In this document: piece after piece, positions 34,961 to 42,988 of the stretch
How the letters are laid out: the number at the start of each line of letters is the position of its first letter
Numbering within the stretch: the first letter of the stretch is position 1
Assembly: GCF_004138165.1 (NCBI RefSeq)
Contig: NZ_RYFF01000011.1
Span: forward strand, 1-64,000
Source of the DNA: Candidatus Chloroploca sp. Khr17
GTDB taxonomy: Bacteria; Chloroflexota; Chloroflexia; Chloroflexales; Chloroflexaceae
Direction: 5' to 3'
DNA length: 64,000 nucleotides
Made by a program: the position numbers and the translations under genes
The notes under the pieces: model-generated
Seen by the model: the letters and a program-made list of their open reading frames with translations, nothing else
Told to the model about the DNA's origin: nothing
Database searches by the model: none

Positions 34961-35005
34961 GCCCACGACAAAACTGCCAGCAGTGCTGGCAGTTTTGTCG
35001 TGGGC
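34961..35005 (-). terminator. 21-bp perfect hairpin terminator of the recombinase gene
   Basis: The arms at 34961-34981 and 34985-35005 are exact complements (core CTGCCAGC-AGT-GCTGGCAG, with an AAAA/TTTT tract inside the stem). It lies 22 bases beyond the stop of the recombinase gene on the minus strand. It shares its core with the terminators at 1841 and 39841. Confidence 0.75.
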
Positions 35006-35027
35006 TGAACTAAGGTACAAACAGACG

Positions 35028-35984
35028 CTAGGAAGCCTGTTGTTCGCGCTGAACTTCCTCTTGCGTTGCGCCACCAAGCTGGTTTGCGTGGACGATTTCG
35101 GCGTACCGACGTGTGCTGCGCGGATCACGGTGGCCAAGGATCCGCCGTACGACCTGCTCGGGATAGAAGGCGATCAGTTCAGCGGCAGCCGTGTGACGCA
35201 AGTGATGCAATGTGTACCGCGGTACTTCGCGTCCATCCTCAATGTCAACGAGGTGAGCCTGCTTGCAGACCTGTACCCAGCGGCGATGCAATGTGTCATA
35301 CGATGCACGGTTGCCCCGCGATGAACGAAAGAGCGGTGTCTCCGGGGGAAGCGTCTCGGCCATTTCACGCATCCAACTCCGCAACCCACGGAGGCTGCGC
35401 GGCATCACATCAGGCGTCAACACCACCATTCGTTTGGTGCCACTCTTGCTATCCTGAACCAGCAGCACTTCGCGTCCGGGCTCAAGAATGACATCGCCAA
35501 CATTGAGGTTGAGCACCTCGTCGGTACGTATGCCAATTTCGCGCAAAAGAATAAAGATCAAACGGTACGGCTGCGATGAACTGGCAATCGCACTGTCTAA
35601 CGCCCGCCGCTCGGCTTCACTGGCAATAGGCTGTGGACGATGTTCGGTATGATAACGTGCATTCACCTGCTCAACCGGGTTGTGCAAGGTTAAACCTTGC
35701 TTGACCGCCCAACGAAAAAACCGCCCCAGACTCGCAATCCGCCGGTTGGTTGTCCCCGGCTGTTCGTTGCGGCTGGCTAAAAACTGCGTGATGTCGTCAG
35801 CCGTAATCGTCTCGAGTGGAGCCTCGATCATTGCTGCGGCCGTGCGGAGATCGCACCGGTATGATGTGATCGTGTTTGTGCTCAGACCATGCTCGTCTAC
35901 AACATCGCTGAGAAATGTCTCCATTTCAGTTGCGATCGTACGCGGACAATGGAGTGAGAGATTAGCGTTCGTGGACATGTCCAC
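35028..35984 (-). CDS. Tyrosine recombinase (XerC/D-like integrase)
   Basis: A 318-residue site-specific recombinase. The N-terminal SAM-like core-binding domain occupies residues about 15-105 (TEMETFLSDVVDEHGLSTNT). The catalytic domain has Arg in EIGIRTDEVL, Lys in SKSGTKR, HHLRHT (HxxR), LGHRD, and the nucleophile Tyr in STRRYAEI. All catalytic residues are present. It could be the chromosome-dimer resolvase or a resident integrase. No attachment-site duplication or phage genes are nearby, and it lies alone with its own terminator. The start may be the second Met (MSTNAN). Confidence 0.85.
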   Translation of the reverse strand: MDMSTNANLSLHCPRTIATEMETFLSDVVDEHGLSTNTITSYRCDLRTAAAMIEAPLETITADDITQFLASRNEQPGTTNRRIASLGRFFRWAVKQGLTLHNPVEQVNARYHTEHRPQPIASEAERRALDSAIASSSQPYRLIFILLREIGIRTDEVLNLNVGDVILEPGREVLLVQDSKSGTKRMVVLTPDVMPRSLRGLRSWMREMAETLPPETPLFRSSRGNRASYDTLHRRWVQVCKQAHLVDIEDGREVPRYTLHHLRHTAAAELIAFYPEQVVRRILGHRDPRSTRRYAEIVHANQLGGATQEEVQREQQAS

Positions 35985-36421
35985 CCTCCTGTGTGACGCT
36001 CCGGGCCCGCGTCTTGCTGCTGCGCACCCTATTTCTTCCTGGCGTCACCTAGCCATCTGCTGCTATGAGCATCAGTTGGCTATCACCTAAGAGCCATGGG
36101 GCTCTGTCGTTCACGCGCATTATAGCAAAAAGTTAGTGATAATTCTAGTTCACGTCTCTGAATATTTGAAGCCTCATATATAAAGAGGTTGTCATATTTT
36201 CTATCCCCCCACCCACGGCGTTTCTTGCTCTCCTCAAGCATCTTTTTAGCTCATTGCAATCAATTCTACGCCTTGTCACCCGTGCTGGCACAAGGCCTAC
36301 GCGACAAGCCGTTCCCAACGAGGTTGACGCTGAAGATGTCCTGTGGTACGGTAAATATATCGTAACCATATTACTCATATTCCTGAAACTGTATAATTAC
36401 TGCTTTGCTGGAGGTTTTTGT
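35985..36421. other. Gene-free region upstream of the ferredoxin
   Basis: No gene and no repeat shared with other parts of the window is seen. The stretch is AT-richer around 36110-36240 than its surroundings. It ends in a TATAAT box (36392-36397) and GGAGG (36410-36414) serving the ferredoxin gene. Confidence 0.5.
36392..36397 (+). promoter_or_regulatory. Probable -10 box for the ferredoxin gene
   Basis: A perfect TATAAT, 25 bases before the ATG at 36422, with GGAGG between them. The region 15-18 bases upstream (TATTAC/TTACTC) is a poor -35. Confidence 0.5.
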
Positions 36422-36790
36422 ATGCCGATGTTGAAGGTTGGCGAGGCAACCGTCGAGGTTGCCCAAGGCACACGTCTCGCGGTGGCAATTGAACAGGCCG
36501 GGGTCGAAATTGGGCATCGTTGTGGCGGGCACGCGCGTTGTACCACCTGTCGTGTGACCTTTGCCGATGGTGAGCCGACAACGATGACCCACGCTGAATA
36601 CGCCAAACTGAGCGAACGAGACCTCCTGGGCCAGTATCGCCTCGCCTGCCAGATTACCTGTGACCACGATATGATCATCGCCGAGGTTCCGATGACGAAA
36701 GCGAGCCAGAACTGGACCGATACTGGCCCCGCCCTCGAAGCTGAAGTGACCCCCGAAGCCGTCTTCTTCCCGCTTGATCAACTCACCTGA
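36422..36790 (+). CDS. [2Fe-2S] ferredoxin
   Basis: A 122-residue plant/adrenodoxin-type ferredoxin. The cluster ligands are in HRCGGHARCTTCRV (CxxxxxCxxC, near residues 37-45) and YRLACQ (near residue 80). The spacing is that of 2Fe-2S beta-grasp proteins. It would carry electrons in the cytoplasm; the partner is not identifiable here. GGAGG at 36410 with 7-base spacing supports the ATG at 36422. A TATAAT lies just upstream. Its 3' end overlaps that of the convergent nucleoside hydrolase gene by 8 bp. Confidence 0.9.
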   Translation: MPMLKVGEATVEVAQGTRLAVAIEQAGVEIGHRCGGHARCTTCRVTFADGEPTTMTHAEYAKLSERDLLGQYRLACQITCDHDMIIAEVPMTKASQNWTDTGPALEAEVTPEAVFFPLDQLT

Positions 36791-37748
36791 TCAACTGGCT
36801 CAAGGCCGCCATACGAGCCAGAAACCGTTCAACGAAGGCCGCGCTGTCAAACCGGGCCACATAGCGAACATTCGCAGGTTGCCCGGTTACCCCCCGAAAA
36901 TCACCGACGGTCTTGCCCATGGTCAGCTCACTCACTGTCTCTACCGTGACATAGAGTTCGGCCAGTTCGGCGAGTTCGGGCCACCAGACCAGGGCAAGGG
37001 CCGCGGGGTCGTTGATGGCACAGCCCGCCCACCCAAAATGTTCGCGGTGAAAGTCCATATAAAACCGGGTTGCGTCAGCAATAAACTGGGGCACAGGCCC
37101 ACCATGCACACGCAGGGCTTGCACCTGCTCCTCTGTGACCCGCACCTGCTTGGTGATGTCCCACGGCATGATGGTGACCGGCATTCCGCTACTAAAGACA
37201 ATCTGCGCTGCGTGGGGGTCGGCATAGATATTGAACTCGGCAAGCGGGGTCGTATTGCCTTGATCGTGCAAAGCCCCACCCATGATGATGCATTCGTGTA
37301 CTGCTTTGGCGATCTGCGGCGCTTTGCGCAGCGCCAAGGCGACATTCGTGAGCGGACCGACCGCCACCAGCGTTACCTCGCCTGGGGCAGCCAGGATCTC
37401 GCGGATGATCATATCCACGCCATGCTCGGCCACGGGCACCGCCGGGCTAGCTGGCAAACTGGCATAACCAAGGCCGCGCCCGCCATGCGTCTTCCGTGCC
37501 GTCACCGGCTCACGTAGCAGCGGACGCTCGCACCCAGCCGCCACCGGAAGATGTAGGTGCCCGGCAAGCTGCAAGACGGCCAGCGCATTTGCCACCGCAT
37601 CTGACAACGGGCAATTCCCATGCACGACACTTAACCCGGCAAGCTCTATTTCTGGCGAAGCAAGCGCCAGCAAAATCGCCAGCGCATCATCAATCCCGGG
37701 ATCAGTATCAAGAACCACCCGGCGCGGACGTGAAGAGACCATATCCAT
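36783..37748 (-). CDS. Inosine-uridine-preferring-type nucleoside hydrolase
   Basis: A 321-residue enzyme. The N-terminal DTDPGIDDALAI is the calcium-binding aspartate cluster of nucleoside hydrolases, and VAVGPLTNVALAL and IIMGGAL follow. FNIYADPHAAQIV is the conserved mid motif and NDPAAL supplies the last Ca ligand. It splits ribonucleosides to base and ribose for purine/pyrimidine salvage; the base preference is unknown. A TATAAT lies about 40 bp upstream on the minus strand. The gene overlaps the ferredoxin stop codon by 8 bp in convergent orientation. Confidence 0.92.
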   Translation of the reverse strand: MDMVSSRPRRVVLDTDPGIDDALAILLALASPEIELAGLSVVHGNCPLSDAVANALAVLQLAGHLHLPVAAGCERPLLREPVTARKTHGGRGLGYASLPASPAVPVAEHGVDMIIREILAAPGEVTLVAVGPLTNVALALRKAPQIAKAVHECIIMGGALHDQGNTTPLAEFNIYADPHAAQIVFSSGMPVTIMPWDITKQVRVTEEQVQALRVHGGPVPQFIADATRFYMDFHREHFGWAGCAINDPAALALVWWPELAELAELYVTVETVSELTMGKTVGDFRGVTGQPANVRYVARFDSAAFVERFLARMAALSQLIR

Positions 37749-37783
37749 AGCGCTTCCTCTCTATCTTCGCCACTCTGCCGCCC

Positions 37784-37789
37784 ATTATA
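37784..37789 (-). promoter_or_regulatory. Probable -10 box for the nucleoside hydrolase gene
   Basis: A perfect TATAAT on the minus strand, about 36 bases upstream of the start codon. The -35 region is weak. Confidence 0.4.
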
Positions 37790-37938
37790 GAGCATAGCGC
37801 CTTCAGCGATCTGCATTGACGCCTCTGGCGCAAAGTGTCATAATGACCCTGCACATGGCAATACTTTCGCGTCCCGCATCAGTAGTTTGTGAAGTAAGTT
37901 TCCTGGGGTTGTATCACCCTGAGTACTACATGGCCTTC

Positions 37939-37971
37939 AGACCTCACAGGTCTTGAAGACCTGTGAGGTCT
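37939..37971. repeat. 16-bp perfect inverted repeat upstream of the kinase gene
   Basis: AGACCTCACAGGTCTT and its exact complement flank one base. The structure is typical of dispersed intergenic palindromes; the word AGACCTCACA also occurs at about 7708. It lies 55 bases upstream of the protein kinase start. Just before it, TAGTTTGTGAAGTAAGTTTC (37889-37908) resembles the MITE-like element's end. Confidence 0.65.
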
Positions 37972-38026
37972 CAGGCCGATTTTGTTGCTTCGACATGGAT
38001 TCAGGGTGTTGTAATAACGACTATAT

Positions 38027-39838
38027 ATGCATACACAAGTCCTTGATGGACGCTACGAGCTTGAGCAGAAGATCGGTGAAGGAGGAATGGCCCGCATCTA
38101 TCTGGGCCTTGATCGGCGTCTCAATCGGCGCGTAGCGATCAAGATCCCGCATCGCCATTTTCTCAGTGAAAAAGATTTTCTTGAACGCTTTCGCCACGAG
38201 GCGCAAGCAGCAGCGATGCTCGCCCACCCCAATATTGTGGACATCTATGATGTCGGCCAGGATGGCGATGTTCACTATATTGTGATGGAATATGTGGATG
38301 GCACGGATCTCAAGACGCTTATTCTGCGCGAAGGGCCGTTGCCAGTCGCCAGAGCCATTGATCTCGCAACCCAGATTGCCCGTGGTCTCCAGGCCGCGCA
38401 TCGTGCCGGCATGATCCATCGCGATATCAAACCCCAGAATGTGATCGTCACCCACGATGGTCAGGCCCACGTCACTGATTTTGGCGTCGCCAAAAGCCAT
38501 CTCTCGACCGCCCTCACCGAGACCGGAATCTCGTTTGGAACCGTCGATTACCTTTCACCTGAACAGGCCCAGGGGCGTCCTGCCACCGCCCAATCTGATA
38601 TCTATGCCCTTGGCATTGTGCTCTACGAGATGGTGACCGCACGTCTGCCTTTTACCGGCGATAACGCGGTGGCCGTCGCGATGAAGCATGTCTCTGAGGC
38701 ACCGGTTCCGCCACGTCGTTTGAATCCGGCGATCCCGCCTGGGCTTGAGGCCCTCATTTTGCGTGCGCTGGCGAAGGATCCCGCCCAACGCCCCCGCGAT
38801 GCCCAGGAATTCATCAATCTGCTGAGCAACTACAGCCAGTTGGCCCAACAAGCGACGACGATGAATCCGTCGCTGGCGCAAACCACGATCGCCACCCCGC
38901 CAGTGCGTCCATCCTCAGGCACCAGTAGTTCTGGGCGTTTCCCGGTACCACCAGCACCGCGCTCGACACCAGCACGTGCCCCACGGCAGGAAGGCCCGGG
39001 CTGTGGAGTCTTTCTCGTTGGTATGCTCGTGCTTGGGGTGCTCGTCGGAATGATCTATCTTTTCAACAGTGGGATGTTTAATGGTTTCATCGGTAGCCTT
39101 TGGGGCGCAGGAGGCAATCGCCCAACGCCGACGGTACCATCAGCCGTCACGCCAACGAGCGCGCCGGATGCGCCAACGCCAACGGTATCACTCGACGTGG
39201 GCATTCCGAATCTGATCGGGCTCAGTGTCGAAGCTGCCGAAACATCGCTGCGTCAATTGCAACTTGAACCCGTTCGCCGTGAGGCCTTTGATGCCACCGT
39301 CGCTGCCGGGCAGGTTATGAGCCAGGAAATCGCCCCAGGCACCCTGGTCTTGCCAGGCGAGCGGGTGACGTTTACCGTCAGTCTTGGCCCGCAACTCGTT
39401 GAAGTGCCTGATCTTATCCGTACGCCCGCTGCCATTGCTCGTTCACGCCTGACCGGGGTCGGCCTCGGCGTCGAAGTCGTTGAAACACCAAGCACCACGA
39501 TTGACGCAGGTTTTGTGATTGGACAGACCCCGGGGCCGGGCCTCCGTATACCACAAGGCCAGGTGGTCGTGCTCACCGTGAGTCAGGGCGATGTCGTGCG
39601 TTTCCCCAATGTGATCGGGTTGCAACGCGACCAGGCCGAGCAGATCCTCGCTGATACACCGGGCATCACGCTGATCTACGTCGATGAACAAGGGCGTGAT
39701 CGGCTCATTGATTATGATCGCTTCCGCGACAACGAAGTCGTGAGTGCCCAGATTGCCGATGGGCCACCGGTGCGCAATGGCGACATGGTTCCTCGCGGCA
39801 GCCAGGTGATCCTTGGGGTCAAAGCTCCCGGTGGCTAA
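38027..39838 (+). CDS. PASTA-domain Ser/Thr protein kinase (PknB-type)
   Basis: A 603-residue membrane kinase. The kinase domain (about residues 9-270) has IGEGGMARIYLG, the ATP lysine in AIKIPH, HRDIKPQN and DFGVAKS. A Pro/Ser/Thr-rich linker precedes a single membrane helix (VFLVGMLVLGVLVGMIYLF, about 327-346). Three extracellular PASTA repeats follow (starting near VGIPNLIGLS, VEVPDLIRTP and VRFPNVIGLQ). PASTA domains of this family sense peptidoglycan fragments and regulate growth and division. It is monocistronic with a terminator right after its stop. No Shine-Dalgarno is visible. Confidence 0.93.
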   Translation: MHTQVLDGRYELEQKIGEGGMARIYLGLDRRLNRRVAIKIPHRHFLSEKDFLERFRHEAQAAAMLAHPNIVDIYDVGQDGDVHYIVMEYVDGTDLKTLILREGPLPVARAIDLATQIARGLQAAHRAGMIHRDIKPQNVIVTHDGQAHVTDFGVAKSHLSTALTETGISFGTVDYLSPEQAQGRPATAQSDIYALGIVLYEMVTARLPFTGDNAVAVAMKHVSEAPVPPRRLNPAIPPGLEALILRALAKDPAQRPRDAQEFINLLSNYSQLAQQATTMNPSLAQTTIATPPVRPSSGTSSSGRFPVPPAPRSTPARAPRQEGPGCGVFLVGMLVLGVLVGMIYLFNSGMFNGFIGSLWGAGGNRPTPTVPSAVTPTSAPDAPTPTVSLDVGIPNLIGLSVEAAETSLRQLQLEPVRREAFDATVAAGQVMSQEIAPGTLVLPGERVTFTVSLGPQLVEVPDLIRTPAAIARSRLTGVGLGVEVVETPSTTIDAGFVIGQTPGPGLRIPQGQVVVLTVSQGDVVRFPNVIGLQRDQAEQILADTPGITLIYVDEQGRDRLIDYDRFRDNEVVSAQIADGPPVRNGDMVPRGSQVILGVKAPGG

Positions 39839-39840
39839 AA

Positions 39841-39867
39841 GAAACCGCCAGCAAAGCTGGCGGTTTC
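39841..39867. terminator. Terminator of the kinase gene
   Basis: GAAACCGCCAGC-AAA-GCTGGCGGTTTC is a perfect 12-bp stem with a 3-base loop starting two bases after the kinase stop. It is followed by TTCG. It lies between convergent genes and can act in both directions. Confidence 0.85.
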
Positions 39868-39892
39868 TTCGTCGTATCAATGAGAGATAGGT

Positions 39893-40087
39893 TTAATCTT
39901 GCTGCGCCTCAGCAGCCACCTTCTGCAGTTTTTCAGCCTCTTCGAGCAAAAGGCGGCGCTCAGAAACAGCAAATGTGCCATCAGCCTGCTTGCGCCATTC
40001 TGCGTTAACTTCATACGCCCACTGACCAGCCGGTGTGCTGATCCAGCGAGGAGCCTTATAACGTCGTAGTTCCAGGGATGATGACAT
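39893..40087 (-). CDS. Small conserved-looking hypothetical protein
   Basis: A 64-residue protein with no recognised family. It is soluble and charged, with an aromatic first half (RRYKAPRWISTPAGQWAYEV) and a helical Glu/Ala-rich second half (RRLLLEEAEKLQKVAAEAQQ) that could form a coiled coil. AAGGAG lies 8 bases before its ATG, and it is separated from the kinase by a terminator. It is convincing as a gene because of the ribosome binding site and codon use like that of its neighbours; its function is unknown. Confidence 0.65.
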   Translation of the reverse strand: MSSSLELRRYKAPRWISTPAGQWAYEVNAEWRKQADGTFAVSERRLLLEEAEKLQKVAAEAQQD

Positions 40088-40227
40088 GAACGGATCTCCT
40101 TAACAATGTCTTGTTGCTCATTCTACCCGATTGTAGCTGAAACAGTTACAGTAGTGTAGAATCAAGTATACCATTGCTTGATAACAAGGTGTTTGCAGGA
40201 ATGTGCTCGCGAGGTAACAAAAGTCTT

Positions 40228-41469
40228 ATGTACCCTTTTGATCCCCACCACGTACGCCCTTTGTTTCCTGCCCTGTCCGAGCTCGTTGCCGGTCGCCAGG
40301 CCGTCTTCTTTGATGCTCCCGGTGGTACCCAGGTGCCCCAGATGGTGATTGAGGCCATCAGTGACTATTTGACCCGGCGCAATGCCAATACCCACGGGGC
40401 GTTTCTGACCAGCCAGCGTACCGATGAGACCCTTGCCGCAGCCCACGCAGCCATGGCCGATCTGCTCGGCTGTGCCCCCCACGAGACGGTCTTTGGGGCC
40501 AATATGACGAGTCTGACGTTTGCCCTGAGTCGCGCCCTCGGGCGTACTTGGGGGCCAGGTGATGAGATCATTGTGACCCGCCTCGACCATGATGCCAATG
40601 TGGCACCCTGGCGTGCCCTCGAAGAGCGCGGCGTGACGATCCGTGAAGTCGATGTTGATGTCGAAGATTGCACCCTCGATATGGCAAGCTTCGCGGCCTT
40701 GCTCTCACCACGTACCAGGTTGGTCGCTGTGGGCTATGCCTCGAATGCCGTTGGAACAATCAATGATGTCGCCACGATCATACGCCAGGCGCGCCAGGTC
40801 GGGGCACTCTCGTTTGTTGATGCCGTGCATTATGCCCCCCACGGCCCCATTGATGTGCAGGCGCTTGACTGCGATTTCCTCGCCTGTAGTGTCTATAAAT
40901 TCTTTGGCCCCCACGTCGGTGTCCTCTATGGCAAAGCCGAACACCTCGAACGCCTGCAGCCCTACAAAGTCCGCCCCGCCGCAAATACCTCGCCCGAACG
41001 CTGGATGACCGGTACCCAGAACCACGAGGGGCTGGCCGGCACCGTGGCAGCCGTTGCTTACCTCGCTAGTCTCGCCCAACCAGGTGCCCCCAATCGCCGC
41101 GCTGCCTTGCAAGCGGCGATGCAGACCATCCAGGCCTACGAACGCACCCTGAGCGAGCGCCTGGTCAGCGGGTTGCTCCAGATTCCCGGGCTCACCTTCT
41201 ATGGCCTGCGCGAACCCGAGCGCTTTGCCACACGCACACCCACTGTCTCTTTCCGGCTAGAAGGCTATACCCCGCGGGCCATCACCGAGGCACTAGCCGC
41301 CCGCGGCATTTTTGCCTGGGACGGCAACTACTATGCGCTGAGCCTCAGTGAGCGCCTCGGCGTCGAAGCCCACGGGGGCATGGTGCGCATCGGTCTGGCC
41401 CACTATCACACGATCGAAGAAGTCGAGTACCTGCTTGCCGAGCTCAAACAGTTAGCGACAACCCACTGA
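40228..41469 (+). CDS. Class V aminotransferase (cysteine desulfurase-like)
   Basis: A 413-residue PLP enzyme. It has FFDAPGGTQVP near the N terminus, NANTHGAF, FGANMTSLTFALSRALG, and LDHDANVAPW. The PLP-binding lysine is in CSVYKFFGPHVG. This set matches the 'cysteine desulfurase-like' SufS-related subfamily (TIGR01976-type). The actual substrate is not established in that subgroup. I use the ATG at 40228 (MYPFDPHHVRP), as an earlier in-frame start adds unrelated residues. The MFS gene follows after one base and is surely co-transcribed. Confidence 0.82.
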   Translation: MYPFDPHHVRPLFPALSELVAGRQAVFFDAPGGTQVPQMVIEAISDYLTRRNANTHGAFLTSQRTDETLAAAHAAMADLLGCAPHETVFGANMTSLTFALSRALGRTWGPGDEIIVTRLDHDANVAPWRALEERGVTIREVDVDVEDCTLDMASFAALLSPRTRLVAVGYASNAVGTINDVATIIRQARQVGALSFVDAVHYAPHGPIDVQALDCDFLACSVYKFFGPHVGVLYGKAEHLERLQPYKVRPAANTSPERWMTGTQNHEGLAGTVAAVAYLASLAQPGAPNRRAALQAAMQTIQAYERTLSERLVSGLLQIPGLTFYGLREPERFATRTPTVSFRLEGYTPRAITEALAARGIFAWDGNYYALSLSERLGVEAHGGMVRIGLAHYHTIEEVEYLLAELKQLATTH

Positions 41470-41470
41470 T

Positions 41471-42649
41471 ATGCAAAAATCACCCCTGCTGGCGATCTTT
41501 CTGGTCGTCTTTATTGACCTGCTCGGCTTTGGCATTATTCTGCCCCTTCTGCCATTTTATGCCGAACACCTCGGGGCAAGTGAGGTGCAGGTTGGTTTGC
41601 TGCTGGTCACCTATGCCGCCGCGCAGTTTGTTGGCGCACCGATCATCGGGAGCCTGTCGGATCGGTTTGGACGCCGCCGCATTCTTGTCCTGAGCCAGGT
41701 TGGTACCGTTCTGGGCTTTGCGCTGCTTGGCCTGGCAACCTCGCTGCCGATGCTCTTTCTGGCCCGTTTTGTCGGCGGCATCATGGCCAGCAATATCACG
41801 GTCGCCCAAGCCTACATCAGCGACGTCACCGACGAGAGCAATCGCGCCCGTGGCCTGGCGCTGATCGGGGCGGCGTTTGGCCTGGGCTTCATCCTCGGGC
41901 CAGTCTTTGGTGGGCTACTTGCCACGTTCAATTTTGCTCTGCCCGCTTTTGCTGCTGCGGCCGTTGCGTTCCTATCTCTGCTCGTCACCATTACGGTCTT
42001 GCCGGAACCACCCCAGCGCCGACGCAGTGGCCAGGGCGGCCCCATCGCAACCTTCAAGGCAATCTTCAGGCTCAGCCAACGCCCTTTGTTAAAGCCCCTC
42101 TACCTGACTGGTTTCCTGAGTGCGCTGGCCCTCATCTGTTTCCAGAGCTGTTTCGCCCTCTACGGTGAACGTCGCTACAGCTTTGGCCCACGTGAAACCG
42201 GCCTGTTGCTCGCCTATGTCGGCGTGGTTACCGTCATTTTGCAAGCAGGCTTTACCGGGCGCCTTGTCAAACACTTTGGCGAAGAACGCCTCATCATCAC
42301 CGGAACAATCCTGCTCTATGCATCGTTGATGATCACAGCGATCGCCTGGATCTGGCCCATTCTGCTTCTCTCATTGATGCTGGTGGCCCTCGGCTCGGGC
42401 TTGATTGGGCCAAGCCTGCAGAGCCTCTTGATCCGCACCAGCGAAGCCGACGAACGCGGCCAGGTACTGGGGGTCTACACGTCACTCGATAGCCTGGCCC
42501 GCATGGTTGCGCCTATTCCCGCGACGTGGATGCTCGGCGCCGTTGCTCCGGGGGCCCCGCTGTTGCTCGGCGGCGTGCTCGCCGCGCTCGCGGGGGTCGC
42601 GGCCTACGGCGTCTACCGTCGGCGTCCCGTCCTCTCCCAGGCCATCTGA
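41471..42649 (+). CDS. MFS efflux transporter (TetA/Bcr-like)
   Basis: A 392-residue inner-membrane transporter with about 12 hydrophobic helices. The loop 2-3 signature SLSDRFGRRRIL (GxxxDRxGRR) and the helix-5 GAAFGLGFILGPVFGG antiporter-type motif C mark it as a drug:H+ antiporter-like MFS member. The first helix sequence FLVVFIDLLGFGIILPLLPFY is typical of TetA-like proteins. The substrate is unknown. It starts one base after the aminotransferase stop, implying translational coupling. A repeat-filled gap follows. Confidence 0.88.
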   Translation: MQKSPLLAIFLVVFIDLLGFGIILPLLPFYAEHLGASEVQVGLLLVTYAAAQFVGAPIIGSLSDRFGRRRILVLSQVGTVLGFALLGLATSLPMLFLARFVGGIMASNITVAQAYISDVTDESNRARGLALIGAAFGLGFILGPVFGGLLATFNFALPAFAAAAVAFLSLLVTITVLPEPPQRRRSGQGGPIATFKAIFRLSQRPLLKPLYLTGFLSALALICFQSCFALYGERRYSFGPRETGLLLAYVGVVTVILQAGFTGRLVKHFGEERLIITGTILLYASLMITAIAWIWPILLLSLMLVALGSGLIGPSLQSLLIRTSEADERGQVLGVYTSLDSLARMVAPIPATWMLGAVAPGAPLLLGGVLAALAGVAAYGVYRRRPVLSQAI

Positions 42650-42988
42650 GCCGCTGGCTCTAACCCCATCAAACCTGCCAGGTGTGCGCCGGGACACCGC
42701 TCCGTGCCCCCACAGAGCGCGCCGGCGCACACCTGGCAGGTTTCCTATGGCGCGACGAAGCCGCCCGCCATCCAGACGCCCTCTGGTCAAACCCTTTGAC
42801 GGGGGCCCCGTCTATCAGGGCACCCGCAAGGGGTGCCCGAGCCGGGGGCCAGGGGCCGGGGGCTGGGTAGGGCACCCGCGAGGGGTGCCCCGTCTATCAG
42901 GGCACCCGCAAGGGGTGCCCCGTCTATCAGGGCACCCGCAAGGGGTGCCCCTACTTCGCGCCTCTGCGCCTTTGCGTCACCGGTCTTC
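42650..42988. repeat. GC-rich repeat cluster with 30-bp tandem hairpin units (family A)
   Basis: AAACCTGCCAGGTGTGCGCC at about 42669-42688 is repeated in inverted form (GGCGCACACCTGGCAGGTTT, 42723-42742). The hairpin AGGGCACCCGCAAGGGGTGC(CCC) then occurs four times, at about 42817, 42869, 42899 and 42929. The last three are exactly 30 bp apart, with CGTCTATC as linker. A family B fragment (CTCTGCGCCTTTGCGTCA) ends the cluster near 42963-42980. Confidence 0.85.

Larger units (their letters stand above)
34580..35027. other. Gene-free region between prpE and the recombinase
   Basis: It holds the nested palindrome at 34629-34697 and the hairpin at 34961-35005. From 34809 a GTG-initiated frame encodes one hydrophobic helix (VMVLVFALTGLYLFSLPWWV) and a basic segment. 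The frame then runs antisense through the recombinase gene, so I do not call it a gene. Confidence 0.5.

Noticed and set aside
34809-35324. GTG-initiated frame with one membrane helix.
   Set aside because: It runs through a perfect terminator hairpin and then antisense through the recombinase gene. Only the first ~50 codons look protein-like.
35028-35984. The tyrosine recombinase as marker of an integrated element.
   Set aside because: No phage or plasmid genes, tRNA or attachment-site duplications lie nearby, and housekeeping-type genes flank it.
36254-36421. Longer start for the ferredoxin.
   Set aside because: The -10 box and Shine-Dalgarno lie inside this stretch, and the ferredoxin fold begins at 36422.
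42869-42952. Regular 30-bp repeat spacing suggested a CRISPR array.
   Set aside because: The units are directly adjacent with a constant 8-base linker and no unique spacers, and no cas genes are present.
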